Assembly (NCBI RefSeq): GCF_009883635.2
Contig: NZ_CP026115.2
Coordinates: 5,518,001-5,582,000 of the forward strand
Length of the DNA stretch: 64,000 nucleotides
Direction of reading: 5' to 3'
Source: Pseudomonas putida
GTDB lineage: Bacteria; Pseudomonadota; Gammaproteobacteria; Pseudomonadales; Pseudomonadaceae
Below, one piece after another: positions 35,725-45,488 of this stretch (its first letter is position 1; each line of letters starts with the position of its first letter). The notes below the pieces were generated by a model. That model saw only the letters and a list, made by a program, of their open reading frames with translations. It was not told the DNA's origin and did no database searches. The translations under genes were made by a program, and so were the position numbers.

Positions 35725-36286
35725 CCCCGGAAGCCCGTTCCAGCCACGGCAGGGCATGGGCGAAACGCCGCAGCAGGCGTTGATTGCCGATGGCTGCGGC
35801 CACCAGCAGGTCCCACAACAGCACGATGGTGAACATCCAGGCGCTGTACAGCCACTTCCAGCCGGCGCTGCTGCTGGCCACCATGCCGGCGAGGCTGGCG
35901 TAGAACAATGCGTTCTTCGGGTTCAGTGCCCCAGACAGAAAACCCATGCCCAGGCCGCGCCACCAACCCTTGATCGCGCCCTGCCCGGCAACGGCTGTCA
36001 GTTCGCTCTTACCGGCATGGCGCAGGAACAGCAGGCCGATGTACAGCAGGTAACCGGCACCGGCCAGTTGCAGGGTAAGGAACAGTGCACTGCCTTCACG
36101 CAGGATGGCCAGACCCGCGAAGGCCATGGCGATGAACAGGCCATTGGCCAGGGCGATGCCCAGGCAGGCGCCACTGGCAATGCGCCAACCTGCCGCTACC
36201 GAGGTGCGGGCCACCAGGAAAAAGTCCGGGCCGGGAGACAGCAGGGCGAGGAAGTGGGCGAGGGCGACGATCAGGAACTGCTCCAT
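35672..36286 (-). CDS. LysE/RhtB-family amino-acid exporter
   Basis: A 204-residue protein with six hydrophobic segments. The motif ALLSPGPDFFLVARTSVAAGWR is the LysE/RhtB signature near the N-terminus, and GFLSGALNPKNALFYASL follows helix 3. It exports amino acids or related metabolites. It lies 61 bp downstream of the AraC regulator on the same strand. Confidence 0.88.
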   Translation of the reverse strand: MEQFLIVALAHFLALLSPGPDFFLVARTSVAAGWRIASGACLGIALANGLFIAMAFAGLAILREGSALFLTLQLAGAGYLLYIGLLFLRHAGKSELTAVAGQGAIKGWWRGLGMGFLSGALNPKNALFYASLAGMVASSSAGWKWLYSAWMFTIVLLWDLLVAAAIGNQRLLRRFAHALPWLERASGVMLMVLAVGLLIHLLPG

Positions 36287-36347
36287 GGTGGGCTTTCTCG
36301 GTAGCAAAGCCGCAGTCTGGAGGCTGCTCTGGCGCAGGTATTGAAGA

Positions 36348-37166
36348 TTATTGCGCGTGCCGGTACTGCCCCGGCGTGACCCCGACATGGGCCTTGAACA
36401 CCCGCTGGAAGTGGCTCTGGTCGGCAAACCCCAACTGGTAGGCAACCTCGGCCAACGCCAGCCCGTCACGCAGCAGCAGCCGGCCACGGTTGACCCGCGC
36501 GTTGAGCAGGTAGGCATGGGGTGTCAGCCCGGTGGCGGCGCGAAACGCCCGGATCAACTGATAGCGGCCAAGGCCCGCTTGCCCGGCCAGGCATTCGAGG
36601 CTCAACTGCGCCAGGTCTTGCGCTTCGATGTGTTCGATCAGCCCACGCAAGGTGGGCACTCCCAGCACTGGTGCGGGGGCCGCAAGCGATGCCGGTTGTG
36701 CCGAAAAGTCGTGATCGCCGAGGAATGCCACCAGCTCCGCTTCCTTCTCACTGATGGTGGCTGCAGAGAAGAGCAGGTCGTTCAACGTGCAGAATTCACG
36801 GTACAGCGCCGGGTCCCGGCTGATCCGCGCAGGGGCACCGGGCCTGGCCGCTTCGAGCCCTGATTCCAGGCGCAACTGTGCCAGCCAGCCGGCATCCACA
36901 TGCAGCATCTGGTAGCTCCAGGCCTTGCCGGGTTCGGGGTTGCAGGCGTGTACCCGCTGCGCGGGCACCAACACCAGGGTGCCCGGCGTCAGGCGCTCCT
37001 GCCGGTCGCCTGCGCCCGTGAAGCAGCTGCTGCCGGCATCCACTGCGCCGATGGAGAAGGTCGGGTGACTATGCGCCTTGTAGCAGGCGCGGCTATGGCA
37101 GGCTCGACGGCTTTCCACCCAGGGCAGTGCCGGGTCGCGCCAGAGCTGGGAGCGGGCAGTGGGCAT
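36348..37166 (-). CDS. AraC-family regulator (cupin N-domain)
   Basis: A 272-residue regulator with an N-terminal cupin sensor (HSHPTFSIGAVDAGSS, LVLVPAQRVHACNPE) and a C-terminal AraC double helix-turn-helix ending in VAYQLGFADQSHFQRVFKAHVGVTPGQYR. It lies between two LysE exporter genes, one downstream on the same strand and one divergent, and probably controls both in response to an amino acid. It does not resemble BenR/XylS. Confidence 0.88.
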   Translation of the reverse strand: MPTARSQLWRDPALPWVESRRACHSRACYKAHSHPTFSIGAVDAGSSCFTGAGDRQERLTPGTLVLVPAQRVHACNPEPGKAWSYQMLHVDAGWLAQLRLESGLEAARPGAPARISRDPALYREFCTLNDLLFSAATISEKEAELVAFLGDHDFSAQPASLAAPAPVLGVPTLRGLIEHIEAQDLAQLSLECLAGQAGLGRYQLIRAFRAATGLTPHAYLLNARVNRGRLLLRDGLALAEVAYQLGFADQSHFQRVFKAHVGVTPGQYRHAQ

Positions 37167-37297
37167 GAAAGGGTCCTCGATCAGCTGGGCAGCTTAGCAG
37201 CGCTGGGCGAGCGACCGTACAGTTTTTGCCGCTGGCTGTACCTTGACCTGGCCCCCGCCGGGCATCGAAAGTAGCGCCTGATTGCCTGGAGAACAAA

Positions 37298-37921
37298 ATG
37301 GACCTGTCGAGCCTGTTGCTATTCATCCCCGCCTGTTTCGCATTGAATATGGCGCCGGGGCCGAACAACCTGTTGTCACTGCACAACGCCAGCCGCTACG
37401 GCCTGCGCACCGCCTGTGTGGCCGGTGGCGGGCGGATTCTCGCCTTCAGCGGCATGATCGCCCTCGCCGCCATGGGCCTGGCGGTGGTGCTGCACACCAG
37501 CGAGTACCTGTTCCTGGCGATCAAGGTGGTGGGCGCGGCATACCTGTTCTACATCGCCTGGCAGCTGTGGCGCGCCCCGGTCGGCGAGGCCGTGGTGGCC
37601 AGCGATCACCCGAGTGGCACGTGGCGGCTGGCACGCCAGGAGTTCTGGGTGGCGGCGGGCAACCCGAAAGCCATCCTGATCTTCACCGCCTTCCTGCCGC
37701 AGTTCGTTTCGGTTGGCAGCGCGACGCCGGTGAGCGAGCAGTTCCTCTGGCTCGGTGTGCTGTTCCTGCTGCTGGAGTGGGCGGCGATCGCCATCTACTC
37801 GGGCCTGGGCGCCTATATGCAACGCTGGTTCAGCCAGCCCGGGCCGCGCCGGCTGTTCAACCGGGTCAGCGCCTCGCTGCTCGGTTGCGCCGGCCTCGGC
37901 CTGCTGGCGGCGCGCCGCTAG
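37298..37921 (+). CDS. LysE-family exporter
   Basis: A 207-residue inner-membrane protein with the LysE signature FALNMAPGPNNLLSLHNASRYG, EFWVAAGNPKAILIFTAFLPQF and about six helices. GGAG precedes the start. It is divergent from the AraC regulator (131-bp gap). Its stop overlaps the end of the convergent autotransporter gene by 4 bp. Confidence 0.88.
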   Translation: MDLSSLLLFIPACFALNMAPGPNNLLSLHNASRYGLRTACVAGGGRILAFSGMIALAAMGLAVVLHTSEYLFLAIKVVGAAYLFYIAWQLWRAPVGEAVVASDHPSGTWRLARQEFWVAAGNPKAILIFTAFLPQFVSVGSATPVSEQFLWLGVLFLLLEWAAIAIYSGLGAYMQRWFSQPGPRRLFNRVSASLLGCAGLGLLAARR

Positions 37922-40269
37922 AACTGCCAGCGCACGCCCAGGTTCACCCCGCTGGCTTCCTGCTGGCGGCTGTCGAGGTTGCTTGAGTACTGCACACCGC
38001 CGTGCAGGCTCAGCGCCTCGCTGACCTGGGCGACCAGGCCGGTTTCCAGCTGCAACGCGGTGTAGCGGTAGTCGGTCTTGATCTTGTCCACCCCATCGAA
38101 CGTCAGGGTGTCGCGACCGCCATCGCCGTGCCACAGATTGAGCTGCGCGTAGGGTTGCAGCAGGCGGCCGTTGATGCCGCCATAGGCGCCTTCCAGGCGC
38201 ACGCCGAGCCGACCGGTCAGCTCGACCTGGGCATCATGGCTGACGTGCGAGACGCTGTCGTTGGCGCTGTCGAGCGAGACTTTCTGGGCAATCAGCTGGG
38301 CTTGTGGTTCCAGGGTCCAGCGTTTGGACAGGCTGATCGGATAGCCGGTCTCCAGCGATGCGCTCCAGGCGTGCCCGTCGATGTTCAGCTTGTCGCCCCG
38401 GTCGGAGCGGGCGCGGCCATCGAGTTTCGTGTACTGCAATACGCTGTCGAGGTACCCGCCTTGCGGGCCGACCAGTGTCCAGTAGCCGCCGACACTGTCG
38501 CCGTCCAGCTTGAGATCACCCACGCTGCGATCCTCCACGGCCAGCGCGAAGCCTTTGACGTCGGCGTCCAGCCGGCTGTGGCTGACATACAGGCCCAGAT
38601 GCTGGCGATAGCCATTATCGCTGACCTTGGCATACAGGTCCTGGCCCACCTTGAAGCCGTACAGGTCACCGTCCAGGCTCGGGCTGACGGTGCCGCTCCA
38701 TTGCTGGCGCAGCGCGCCGCCGTAGGCCTGGCCCCAGCTGGCAGGAAAGGCGCCTTTGCCCTGCAGCAACTGCTGGTCACCCTGGCGCTGATGGAAGGTG
38801 CCCAGTGCCTGGCGGGCGATAATGGCGGCGCCCCTCGGAGCTGCGGCATAGACCGGCACTTCCGGGCGATACAGCGGCAGGCTTTCGCCTTGCACCGGCG
38901 CTGGCAGGTCAAGCTGGCCGGGCGCTGGCGCAGCGACAGGCGGGGTAGCCGCCGAGGCGATCACGGGCGGCTCGCCCGGCTGCGTTGGCTGCGTTGGCTG
39001 TGACGGATTTCCCGGTTGTGTCGCGGGGGACGGAGCGGGCAGCGCGACCAGTGTCGAGCGCAGGTACCAGCTGTTTTCGCTGCCAGCCGTCACACCGCCT
39101 TTGAACAGTCGGTAGTCATAAGCACCCACCGACAGCGTCTGAGTCTGAACAAAGGCCGTGGCGGTGCTGGTGGCGCCGTTGCGGGCTTCAACGACCTGAA
39201 TACCATTCTGGTTCGTGGCGGCCCCCGCGCCACCCAGATTGTTCACCTCCAGGCGCGTGCTGCCGCCGATGCTGCCCTGGCTGACCACCAGCCGGTCGGA
39301 TGCTGCATCGTCGCCGGCGAGCACACTGTTCACGCGCAGCAGGCCATTGTCACCTTGGTAGTTGCCGTTGATGGTCAGGCGGCCCTGGGCATCATTGCCC
39401 GTGCTCAGGTCGATCGTGCCAGCATTGCGCACACTGGCAAGTTGCCCCGTGGTGAAGGACGCAATCGTTCCCTGGCGAGCAGCCAGCGTGCTGCTGGTAT
39501 CAATGGCCAGCGTGCCGCTGCCGGTATCTGCATCGCCAAGGGCAAGCGTATCGTTCAGCGTCAGGCGGCTGTTCTGGTTCAGTTCGACAAACTCGAAGTT
39601 CAGGTAGCGGGCACCGCCATCAATCTCGCTGTTGAAAAATTGCAGGCGGTCGTTGCCGGCACCGCCATCGATGTTGACGCTCAGGGTTTGCGGGAAGAGG
39701 TTACTGATGGTGACCTGATCGTCGCCGACGCCCATGTCGACCCGCCCACCGATGGTGCCCCCTGACCAGTTCAGGACATCATTGCCCGCGCTGGCCAGCA
39801 CGTTGCCTTTCAAGATGCCGCCGCTGATGGTGATGCTGTCTTCGCCACCGCTGGTGCTGATGTTGCCGCCGATGGTGCCGCCGCGAAGGATGATGGTGTC
39901 GTTGCCGAAGCCGCTGACCAGGTTGCCATCGATCAGGGTTTCGACGCCCAGGTCCTGGGACATTTCGAAGAAGTTGTCGGCCAGCTTGAGGTCGACCCGG
40001 CCAATACGCCCGCCCGCGAAGATTGCCCGGTCGCCATCCTCGAAGGCGCCGACGTTCCACCCGCCAGACATGTAGAACGTGTCGTAGCCTTGCCCTTGAT
40101 TGAGCGATTGCACGGTCCCGCCGGTCATCCTGAAGTCGTCGATGGCCGGGGTCTGCACCACGGCGCCCAGGTTGTCGCCAAGCGAAACGACCATGATTTG
40201 GGCATGGACCAGTAGCGGCAGGGCCAGGAGGGGAAAAGCGGCGAACGAAAGCAAGCGAGGGCAACGCAT
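37918..40269 (-). CDS. Autotransporter with beta-barrel domain
   Basis: A 783-residue type V secretion protein. A signal peptide (ending LLVHA) is followed by a passenger of about 400 residues built of short repeats rich in G, N, D and T (IILRGGTIGGNIST, SITISGGILKGN, VLNWSGGTIGGRVDMG), predicted to form a beta-helix. A Pro-rich linker (SQPTQPTQPGEPP) joins it to a C-terminal autotransporter barrel of about 270 residues that ends GVRWQF with the terminal Phe needed for BAM recognition. No protease or lipase motif is seen, so adhesion is the likeliest role. Confidence 0.86.
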   Translation of the reverse strand: MRCPRLLSFAAFPLLALPLLVHAQIMVVSLGDNLGAVVQTPAIDDFRMTGGTVQSLNQGQGYDTFYMSGGWNVGAFEDGDRAIFAGGRIGRVDLKLADNFFEMSQDLGVETLIDGNLVSGFGNDTIILRGGTIGGNISTSGGEDSITISGGILKGNVLASAGNDVLNWSGGTIGGRVDMGVGDDQVTISNLFPQTLSVNIDGGAGNDRLQFFNSEIDGGARYLNFEFVELNQNSRLTLNDTLALGDADTGSGTLAIDTSSTLAARQGTIASFTTGQLASVRNAGTIDLSTGNDAQGRLTINGNYQGDNGLLRVNSVLAGDDAASDRLVVSQGSIGGSTRLEVNNLGGAGAATNQNGIQVVEARNGATSTATAFVQTQTLSVGAYDYRLFKGGVTAGSENSWYLRSTLVALPAPSPATQPGNPSQPTQPTQPGEPPVIASAATPPVAAPAPGQLDLPAPVQGESLPLYRPEVPVYAAAPRGAAIIARQALGTFHQRQGDQQLLQGKGAFPASWGQAYGGALRQQWSGTVSPSLDGDLYGFKVGQDLYAKVSDNGYRQHLGLYVSHSRLDADVKGFALAVEDRSVGDLKLDGDSVGGYWTLVGPQGGYLDSVLQYTKLDGRARSDRGDKLNIDGHAWSASLETGYPISLSKRWTLEPQAQLIAQKVSLDSANDSVSHVSHDAQVELTGRLGVRLEGAYGGINGRLLQPYAQLNLWHGDGGRDTLTFDGVDKIKTDYRYTALQLETGLVAQVSEALSLHGGVQYSSNLDSRQQEASGVNLGVRWQF

Positions 40270-40402
40270 AGGCAGGTCTCCGTGTCCGTTAGAGGGACCA
40301 CTACCTGAAGCGGCATCTTAAGCACCGCTTCGGCCCTGCCTGAGTTGTATGTAAAGCGCGAACACGGGGCAACTGGCAAAAATGCTAGGTGGCCCGTGGC
40401 TA

Positions 40403-40678
40403 TCAATCGCGGTAGAAGGTCTGCACCAGGTGGTAGCCGAACTTGCTCTTGATCGGCCCGTGAACCACGCGCAGGGGCTTCTTGAAGATCACCTGGTCGA
40501 TCGCCCCCACCAGCTGGCCCGGGCGCACTTCGCCCAGGTCACCACCGCGCTTGCCCGACGGGCAGGTGGAGAACTTCTTCGCCAGCACGTCGAAGGCCTC
40601 GCCGTTGGCGATGCGCTGCTTGAGCTTTTCGGCTTCGTCAGCGGTCTTGACCAGGATGTGGCGGGCTTGAGCTTTCAT
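40403..40678 (-). CDS. Parvulin-type peptidyl-prolyl isomerase
   Basis: A 91-residue single-domain parvulin: ARHILVKTADEAEKL, FSTCPSGKRGGDLGEVRPGQ and the terminal SKFGYHLVQTFYRD are PpiC/Rotamase motifs. It has no signal peptide and is therefore cytoplasmic. The start at 40678 is the family start. A paralogue of nearly equal size lies at 51172-51453. Confidence 0.9.
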   Translation of the reverse strand: MKAQARHILVKTADEAEKLKQRIANGEAFDVLAKKFSTCPSGKRGGDLGEVRPGQLVGAIDQVIFKKPLRVVHGPIKSKFGYHLVQTFYRD

Positions 40679-40714
40679 GGGTACACCTGTGCTTCGGGGC
40701 AAAAAAGGGCGCCA

Positions 40715-42673
40715 TTATGCCTGATCGCGCAGCTCCGTGCGGTCACGAAACTGCTCCAGCGCCTGAGGGTTGGCCAGGGCGTCGGTATTTTTCACTGGCA
40801 GCCCGTGCACCACGTTGCGGATGGCCAGCTCCACCAGCTTGCCGCTGATGGTGCGTGGGATGTCAGTGACCTGGGCGATCACCGCCGGCACATGGCGCGG
40901 CGTGGTGTACTGGCGGATCACCTGGCGAATGCGCTGGCGCAGGGCGTCGTCCAGCTGCAGGCCATCGCGCAGGCGCACGAACAGCACCACGCGCACATCG
41001 CCGTGCCAGGCCTGGCCGATAGCCACGCTTTCCAGCACCTCTTCAACCTTTTCCACCTGGCGGTAGATCTCTGCCGTGCCGATGCGTACGCCGCCCGGGT
41101 TGAGCACGGCGTCGGAGCGGCCATGGATCAGCAGGCCGCCGCTGCTGCGCTGCTCGGCGTAGTCTCCCTGCGCCCAGACCCCGGGGAACTGGCTGAAATA
41201 GGCGTCGTGGTAACGGCTGCCGTCGTTGTCGTTCCAGAAGCCCAGGGGCATCGATGGAAAGTTGCGGGTGCAGACCAGCTCGCCTTTTTCGTCGAGCACC
41301 GGCTGACCCTGTTCGTTCCACACCTCCACGGCCATGCCCAGGCCCTTGCAGGCCATCTCGCCACGGCGCACCGGCAGGGTCGGGTTGCCAAGCACGAAGC
41401 ACGAGACGATATCGGTGCCACCGGACATCGAAGCCAGGCACAAGTCGGCCTTGATCTTGCCGTACACGTAGTCGTAACTGTGTGGCGACAAGGGCGAACC
41501 GGTGGACAGGATCAGCCGCAGGCTGTGCAGCCGATGGCTGCGGGCCGGCTCCAGACCTTCCTGTTCCAGCGCAGCCAGGTACTTGGCACTGGTGCCGAAG
41601 GCCTGGATGCGTTCGGCGTCGATCAGGTCGAGCAGACGCTCCGGGCCGGGGTAGAACGGTGAACCATCGTACAGCACCAGGGTGGCACCGACGGCCAGGC
41701 CGCTGGCCAGCCAGTTCCACATCATCCAGCCACAGGTGGTGTAGTAGAACAGCACGTCGTCGGCCTTCAGGTCGTTGTGCAGGCCGTGTTCCTTGAGGTG
41801 TTGCAGCAGCAGGCCGCCCGCGCGATGGACGATGCACTTGGGCACGCCCGTGGTGCCGCTGGAATAGAGAATGTACAGCGGGTGGTCGAACGGCAGCGAG
41901 GCAAACACAGGTTCGCCGCCGGGCTGGTAGAAGTCATCCCACAGGCTGACCTTGGCGGCGTTGAATTCACACGCTTGGGTGTGCGGGCGGGTATAGGGCA
42001 CCACGATCAACTGCTGCAGCCCCGGCAACTGGGCGCAGACCTGGTTGATCTTGTCGACCTGATCGATCGGCTTGCCGGCGTATTGATAACCGGCGCAGAC
42101 CAGCAGCAGTTTCGGTTCGATCTGGCCGAAACGGTCGATGATGCCGTGCAGGCCGAACTCCGGCGAAGACGTCGACCAGACCGCACCCAGGCTGGAGCAG
42201 GCAAGCATCGCTACCAGGGTTTGCCAGGTATTGGGCATGACTGCCGCGATGCGGTCACCGGGCTCGATGCCGGCTGCCTTGAACGCTTTCTGCAGGCCCG
42301 CAACTTCAGCGGCCAGTTGGGCGTGGGTGAAGACCGTGCGCTGGCCATCTTCGCGCACGGAAACCACCGCAGGCCGGTCGTCACGACGGCGCAGCAGGTG
42401 TTCGGCGAAATTCAGGGTGGCACCACTGAACCAGCGGGCGTCAGGCATCTGCGCGCCTTCGCTGAGGACCTGACTGGATGGGGTATGCCAGGCCACATGG
42501 AAATAGTCGGCAAGGGTTTGCCAGAAGGCCGGCCGCTGCTCGATGCTCCAGCGGTGCAGGGCCGCGTAGTCATTGAGCTGCAGGTTGTAACGCAGGTTCA
42601 CCCGGCGGCGGAAGGCATCCATCCGGCTGGCTTCGATCTGCGCCGTGGAGGGGCGCCAGAGCACATCGTTCAT
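40715..42673 (-). CDS. Acetoacetyl-CoA synthetase
   Basis: A 652-residue AMP-forming ligase. The N-terminal FHVAWHTPSSQVLSEGAQMPDARWF and the P-loop YSSGTTGVPKCIVH are typical of acetoacetate-CoA ligases (AcsA/AACS), as are CTRNFPSMPLGFWND, GRSDAVLNPGGVRIGTAEIY and the C-terminal RTISGKLVELAI with the catalytic lysine. It activates acetoacetate to acetoacetyl-CoA, following 3-hydroxybutyrate dehydrogenase in ketone-body use. Confidence 0.93.
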   Translation of the reverse strand: MNDVLWRPSTAQIEASRMDAFRRRVNLRYNLQLNDYAALHRWSIEQRPAFWQTLADYFHVAWHTPSSQVLSEGAQMPDARWFSGATLNFAEHLLRRRDDRPAVVSVREDGQRTVFTHAQLAAEVAGLQKAFKAAGIEPGDRIAAVMPNTWQTLVAMLACSSLGAVWSTSSPEFGLHGIIDRFGQIEPKLLLVCAGYQYAGKPIDQVDKINQVCAQLPGLQQLIVVPYTRPHTQACEFNAAKVSLWDDFYQPGGEPVFASLPFDHPLYILYSSGTTGVPKCIVHRAGGLLLQHLKEHGLHNDLKADDVLFYYTTCGWMMWNWLASGLAVGATLVLYDGSPFYPGPERLLDLIDAERIQAFGTSAKYLAALEQEGLEPARSHRLHSLRLILSTGSPLSPHSYDYVYGKIKADLCLASMSGGTDIVSCFVLGNPTLPVRRGEMACKGLGMAVEVWNEQGQPVLDEKGELVCTRNFPSMPLGFWNDNDGSRYHDAYFSQFPGVWAQGDYAEQRSSGGLLIHGRSDAVLNPGGVRIGTAEIYRQVEKVEEVLESVAIGQAWHGDVRVVLFVRLRDGLQLDDALRQRIRQVIRQYTTPRHVPAVIAQVTDIPRTISGKLVELAIRNVVHGLPVKNTDALANPQALEQFRDRTELRDQA

Positions 42674-42701
42674 GCCGAACCTCCAGAGACTGCTTGGGGT
42701 T

Positions 42702-42724
42702 GAGGGCCCGTGAAGGGCCCTCGG
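42702..42724 (-). terminator. GC-rich hairpin between ecotin and acetoacetyl-CoA synthetase genes
   Basis: GAGGGCCC-GTGAA-GGGCCCTC is a perfect 8-bp stem 7 bp past the ecotin stop. No T tract follows on the minus strand, so it may be a weak terminator or an mRNA-processing structure rather than a full stop. Confidence 0.4.
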
Positions 42725-42730
42725 GGAGAC

Positions 42731-43210
42731 TTATTCCACTTTAGCCTTTTGCACTTCTTCGGATGCCGACCACACGCGATAACGCACTTCGACACCCTTG
42801 GGCACGTACACCACGACTGGCAGCTTGCTGTTGTAGCGCAGCATGAAGCCTTCACCGACCACCGGCACGAAGGCCTGGGTCGTCTTGCCATCCGGGCAGG
42901 CCATCAGGGTGCTGGCTGGCCCACCGACCTTGTCCAGGCGATAGTAGCTGTAGCCCCAGCCTTCGAGGGTGTGTTCTTCCAGGCTGCCGGCCAGGCGCTG
43001 GCGGTTGCAGTCCACTTCCAGCGTCTTGCCGGCCAGGATTTCCAGCTTGTGGGCCGATTCATCGGTTTGCGCCGGCAGGTGGATGACCTGCCGGGTGAAG
43101 CCTTTTTCCGCCTCGGGATAGGGCGCGACGTCCTTGAGGCTGGCGGCCATCGCCGGAGCGGCGGCGGCCAGGGTCAGGGCAAAGATCGCGGTCATTGGGG
43201 TTGGGCGCAT
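42731..43210 (-). CDS. eco: Ecotin, serine protease inhibitor
   Basis: A 159-residue periplasmic protein with a signal peptide ending PAMA. The mature part shows [27 protein letters not shown], the reactive loop STLMACPDG with Met as the likely P1 residue, and the C-terminal [12 protein letters not shown]. It inhibits trypsin-like proteases, including those of grazers or hosts. AAGGAGG precedes the start at 43210. Its place inside a ketone-body operon is unexpected. Confidence 0.93.
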   Translation of the reverse strand: MRPTPMTAIFALTLAAAAPAMAASLKDVAPYPEAEKGFTRQVIHLPAQTDESAHKLEILAGKTLEVDCNRQRLAGSLEEHTLEGWGYSYYRLDKVGGPASTLMACPDGKTTQAFVPVVGEGFMLRYNSKLPVVVYVPKGVEVRYRVWSASEEVQKAKVE

Positions 43211-43265
43211 AGGGCCTCCTTGCAGGTAAACGAGTGCAAGACCGCTGCCAGGCCCAGGCCGCCAG

Positions 43266-44036
43266 TCACTGGGCCAACCAGCCACCATCGACGTTCCAGG
43301 CGGCACCGCGAACCTGGCTACCGGCCTCGCTGCACAGGAATAGTACCAGCTCACCGAGGTGCTCGGGGGTGACGAAGGCCAGTGAAGGTTGCTTCTCGGC
43401 CAGCAGATCGTGCTGTGCTTGCTGCGGATCGACGCCATTGGCGGCACGATCGTCGATCTGCTTCTGCACCAGCGGGGTCAGCACCCACCCTGGACAGATG
43501 GCGTTGCAGGTGACGTTGCTGGTGGCGGTTTCCAGCCCCACCACCTTGGTCAACCCGACCACGCCGTGCTTGGCCGCCACATAGGCCGCTTTGCCGGTGG
43601 AACCGACCAGCCCGTGTACCGAGGCGACATTGATGATCCGCCCCCAGTTGCGCGCGCGCATGCCGGGCAGGGCCAGGCGGGTGCCATGGAACACGGCCGA
43701 GAGGTTGAGGGCGATGATCTTGTCCCAGCTGTCCAGCGGGAACTGCTCCACCGGCGCTACGTGCTGGATGCCGGCGTTGCTGACCAGGATGTCGACACCG
43801 CCGAACTCGCGCTCGGCCATCGCGAACAGCGCTTCGATCTGCGCCACATCGGAGAGGTCCGCCGGGTGGTGGACCACCTTGGCGCCGTGGCTGGCGATCT
43901 CTGCCAACGCCGGCGACGGGTCGCCGAAGCCGTTGAGTACAATGTTCGCTCCAGCGCGGGCCAGCACCTGGGCGATGCCCAGGCCGATGCCGCTGGTGGA
44001 GCCGGTGACGAGTGCCGTCTTGCCTTTCAAAGTCAT
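43266..44036 (-). CDS. hbdH: 3-hydroxybutyrate dehydrogenase
   Basis: A 256-residue classical SDR enzyme: [13 protein letters not shown] (NAD binding), SNAG, NVASVHG with catalytic Ser, YVAAKHG with Y and K, and a C-terminal [10 protein letters not shown]. The segment [18 protein letters not shown] and the Q-rich loop are typical of bacterial D-3-hydroxybutyrate dehydrogenase, which makes acetoacetate. It follows the permease by 11 bp. Confidence 0.93.
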   Translation of the reverse strand: MTLKGKTALVTGSTSGIGLGIAQVLARAGANIVLNGFGDPSPALAEIASHGAKVVHHPADLSDVAQIEALFAMAEREFGGVDILVSNAGIQHVAPVEQFPLDSWDKIIALNLSAVFHGTRLALPGMRARNWGRIINVASVHGLVGSTGKAAYVAAKHGVVGLTKVVGLETATSNVTCNAICPGWVLTPLVQKQIDDRAANGVDPQQAQHDLLAEKQPSLAFVTPEHLGELVLFLCSEAGSQVRGAAWNVDGGWLAQ

Positions 44037-44047
44037 GCAGAAACTCC

Positions 44048-45439
44048 TTAGACGATGCCGGTGGCGTAGAACGTGGCGATGACCACGAATACCGCCAGGG
44101 TCTTGATCAGGGTAATACCGAAAATGTCTTTGTAAGCTTCGCGGTGGGTCAGCCCGGTCACCGCCAGCAAAGTGATTACCGCGCCGTTGTGCGGCAGGGT
44201 GTCCATGCCGCCACTGGCCATCGCGGCCACCCGGTGCAGCACTTCAAGGGGAATATTGGCGGCATGGGCCGCAGCGATGAAGCTGTCGCTCATGGCCGCC
44301 AGGGCGATGCTCATGCCACCCGAGGCGGAGCCAGTGATGCCGGCCAGCAAAGTCACGGTGATCGCTTCGTTGACCAGCGGGTTGGGAATCCCGCGCAGCG
44401 CGTCGGCCAGCACCAGAAAGCCTGGCAGCGAAGCGATGACTGCGCCAAAGCCATACTCGGAGGCGGTGTTCATGGCTGCCAGCAGAGCGCCGCCGACTGC
44501 ACTCTTGGTGCCCTCGGCCAGGCGTTCGCGGATCACCCCGAAGGCACACACCAGCACCATCAGGATGCCCACCAGCAGGGCTGCCTGCACCGCCCAGATT
44601 GCCGTGAGCTTGGCCACGTCGCTGTTGACCGGCGCGCTCATGCCCGGCAATTGCAGGGTGTGGCTGGGGCCGTACCACTGCGGGATCCAGTGGGTGAACA
44701 TCAGGTTCATCACCCCCACCAGCACCAGCGGCGACAGTGCCAGCCAGGGGTTGGGCAGGGCCAGGTCGGCAGCGGTTTCAGGCTCGTTGCGCAGGTTGCT
44801 GCCGTAGCCTTCACCCGCACGCTGGGCCTTGTTGCGCTGGCGCTGCAGGTAGAGCATGCCAGTGCAGAACACGAACAATGTGCCGATCAGTCCGAGCCAT
44901 GGCGCGGCCCAGGCGGTGGTGTTGAAGAAGGTGCTGGGGATGATGTTCTGGATCTGCGGGGTGCCGGGCAGGGCATCCATGGTGAACGAGAACGCGCCCA
45001 GGGCGATGGTCGCCGGGATCAGGCGCTTGGGGATGTCGCTCTGGCGGAACATCTCGGCGGCGAACGGATACACCGCGAACACCACCACGAACAGCGATAC
45101 GCCGCCGTAGGTGAGCAGGGCACAGACCAGCACGATCACCAGCATTGCCTGGCGGGTGCCAAGCAGGCGGATGGCGGCGGCGACGATCGAGCGCGAGAAG
45201 CCGGACAGCTCGATGAGCTTGCCGAACACGGCACCGAGCAGGAACACCGGGAAGTACAGCTTGATGAAGCCGACCATCTTCTCCATGAACACCCCGGTGA
45301 ACGCAGGAGCCACGGCGGCCGGGTCGGTGAGCAGGACGGCGCCGAGGGCGGCGATGGGGGCGAAGAGGATCACGCTGTAACCGCGGTAGGCGGCCAGCAT
45401 CAGCAGGGCCAGAGCGGCGAGGGCGATGAGCACGGTCAT
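44048..45439 (-). CDS. GntP-family permease (probably hydroxybutyrate uptake)
   Basis: A 463-residue inner-membrane symporter with 12-14 helices. LYFPVFLLGAVFGKL, PGTPQIQNIIPSTFF and GGMDTLPHNGAVITLL are GntP-family motifs. Its position as first gene before 3-hydroxybutyrate dehydrogenase and acetoacetyl-CoA synthetase suggests import of D-3-hydroxybutyrate rather than gluconate. A sigma-54-type promoter lies about 50 bp upstream. Confidence 0.88.
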   Translation of the reverse strand: MTVLIALAALALLMLAAYRGYSVILFAPIAALGAVLLTDPAAVAPAFTGVFMEKMVGFIKLYFPVFLLGAVFGKLIELSGFSRSIVAAAIRLLGTRQAMLVIVLVCALLTYGGVSLFVVVFAVYPFAAEMFRQSDIPKRLIPATIALGAFSFTMDALPGTPQIQNIIPSTFFNTTAWAAPWLGLIGTLFVFCTGMLYLQRQRNKAQRAGEGYGSNLRNEPETAADLALPNPWLALSPLVLVGVMNLMFTHWIPQWYGPSHTLQLPGMSAPVNSDVAKLTAIWAVQAALLVGILMVLVCAFGVIRERLAEGTKSAVGGALLAAMNTASEYGFGAVIASLPGFLVLADALRGIPNPLVNEAITVTLLAGITGSASGGMSIALAAMSDSFIAAAHAANIPLEVLHRVAAMASGGMDTLPHNGAVITLLAVTGLTHREAYKDIFGITLIKTLAVFVVIATFYATGIV

Positions 45440-45488
45440 CGGGATGGGTCTCCTGGGTGAGTCTTGTTGTTATGGGTGACCGGGAGAT

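Noticed and set aside
36348..37166. Candidate BenR for the ben cluster
   Set aside because: The protein has a cupin N-domain and lies between two LysE exporters 16 kb away; it lacks the XylS/BenR character.
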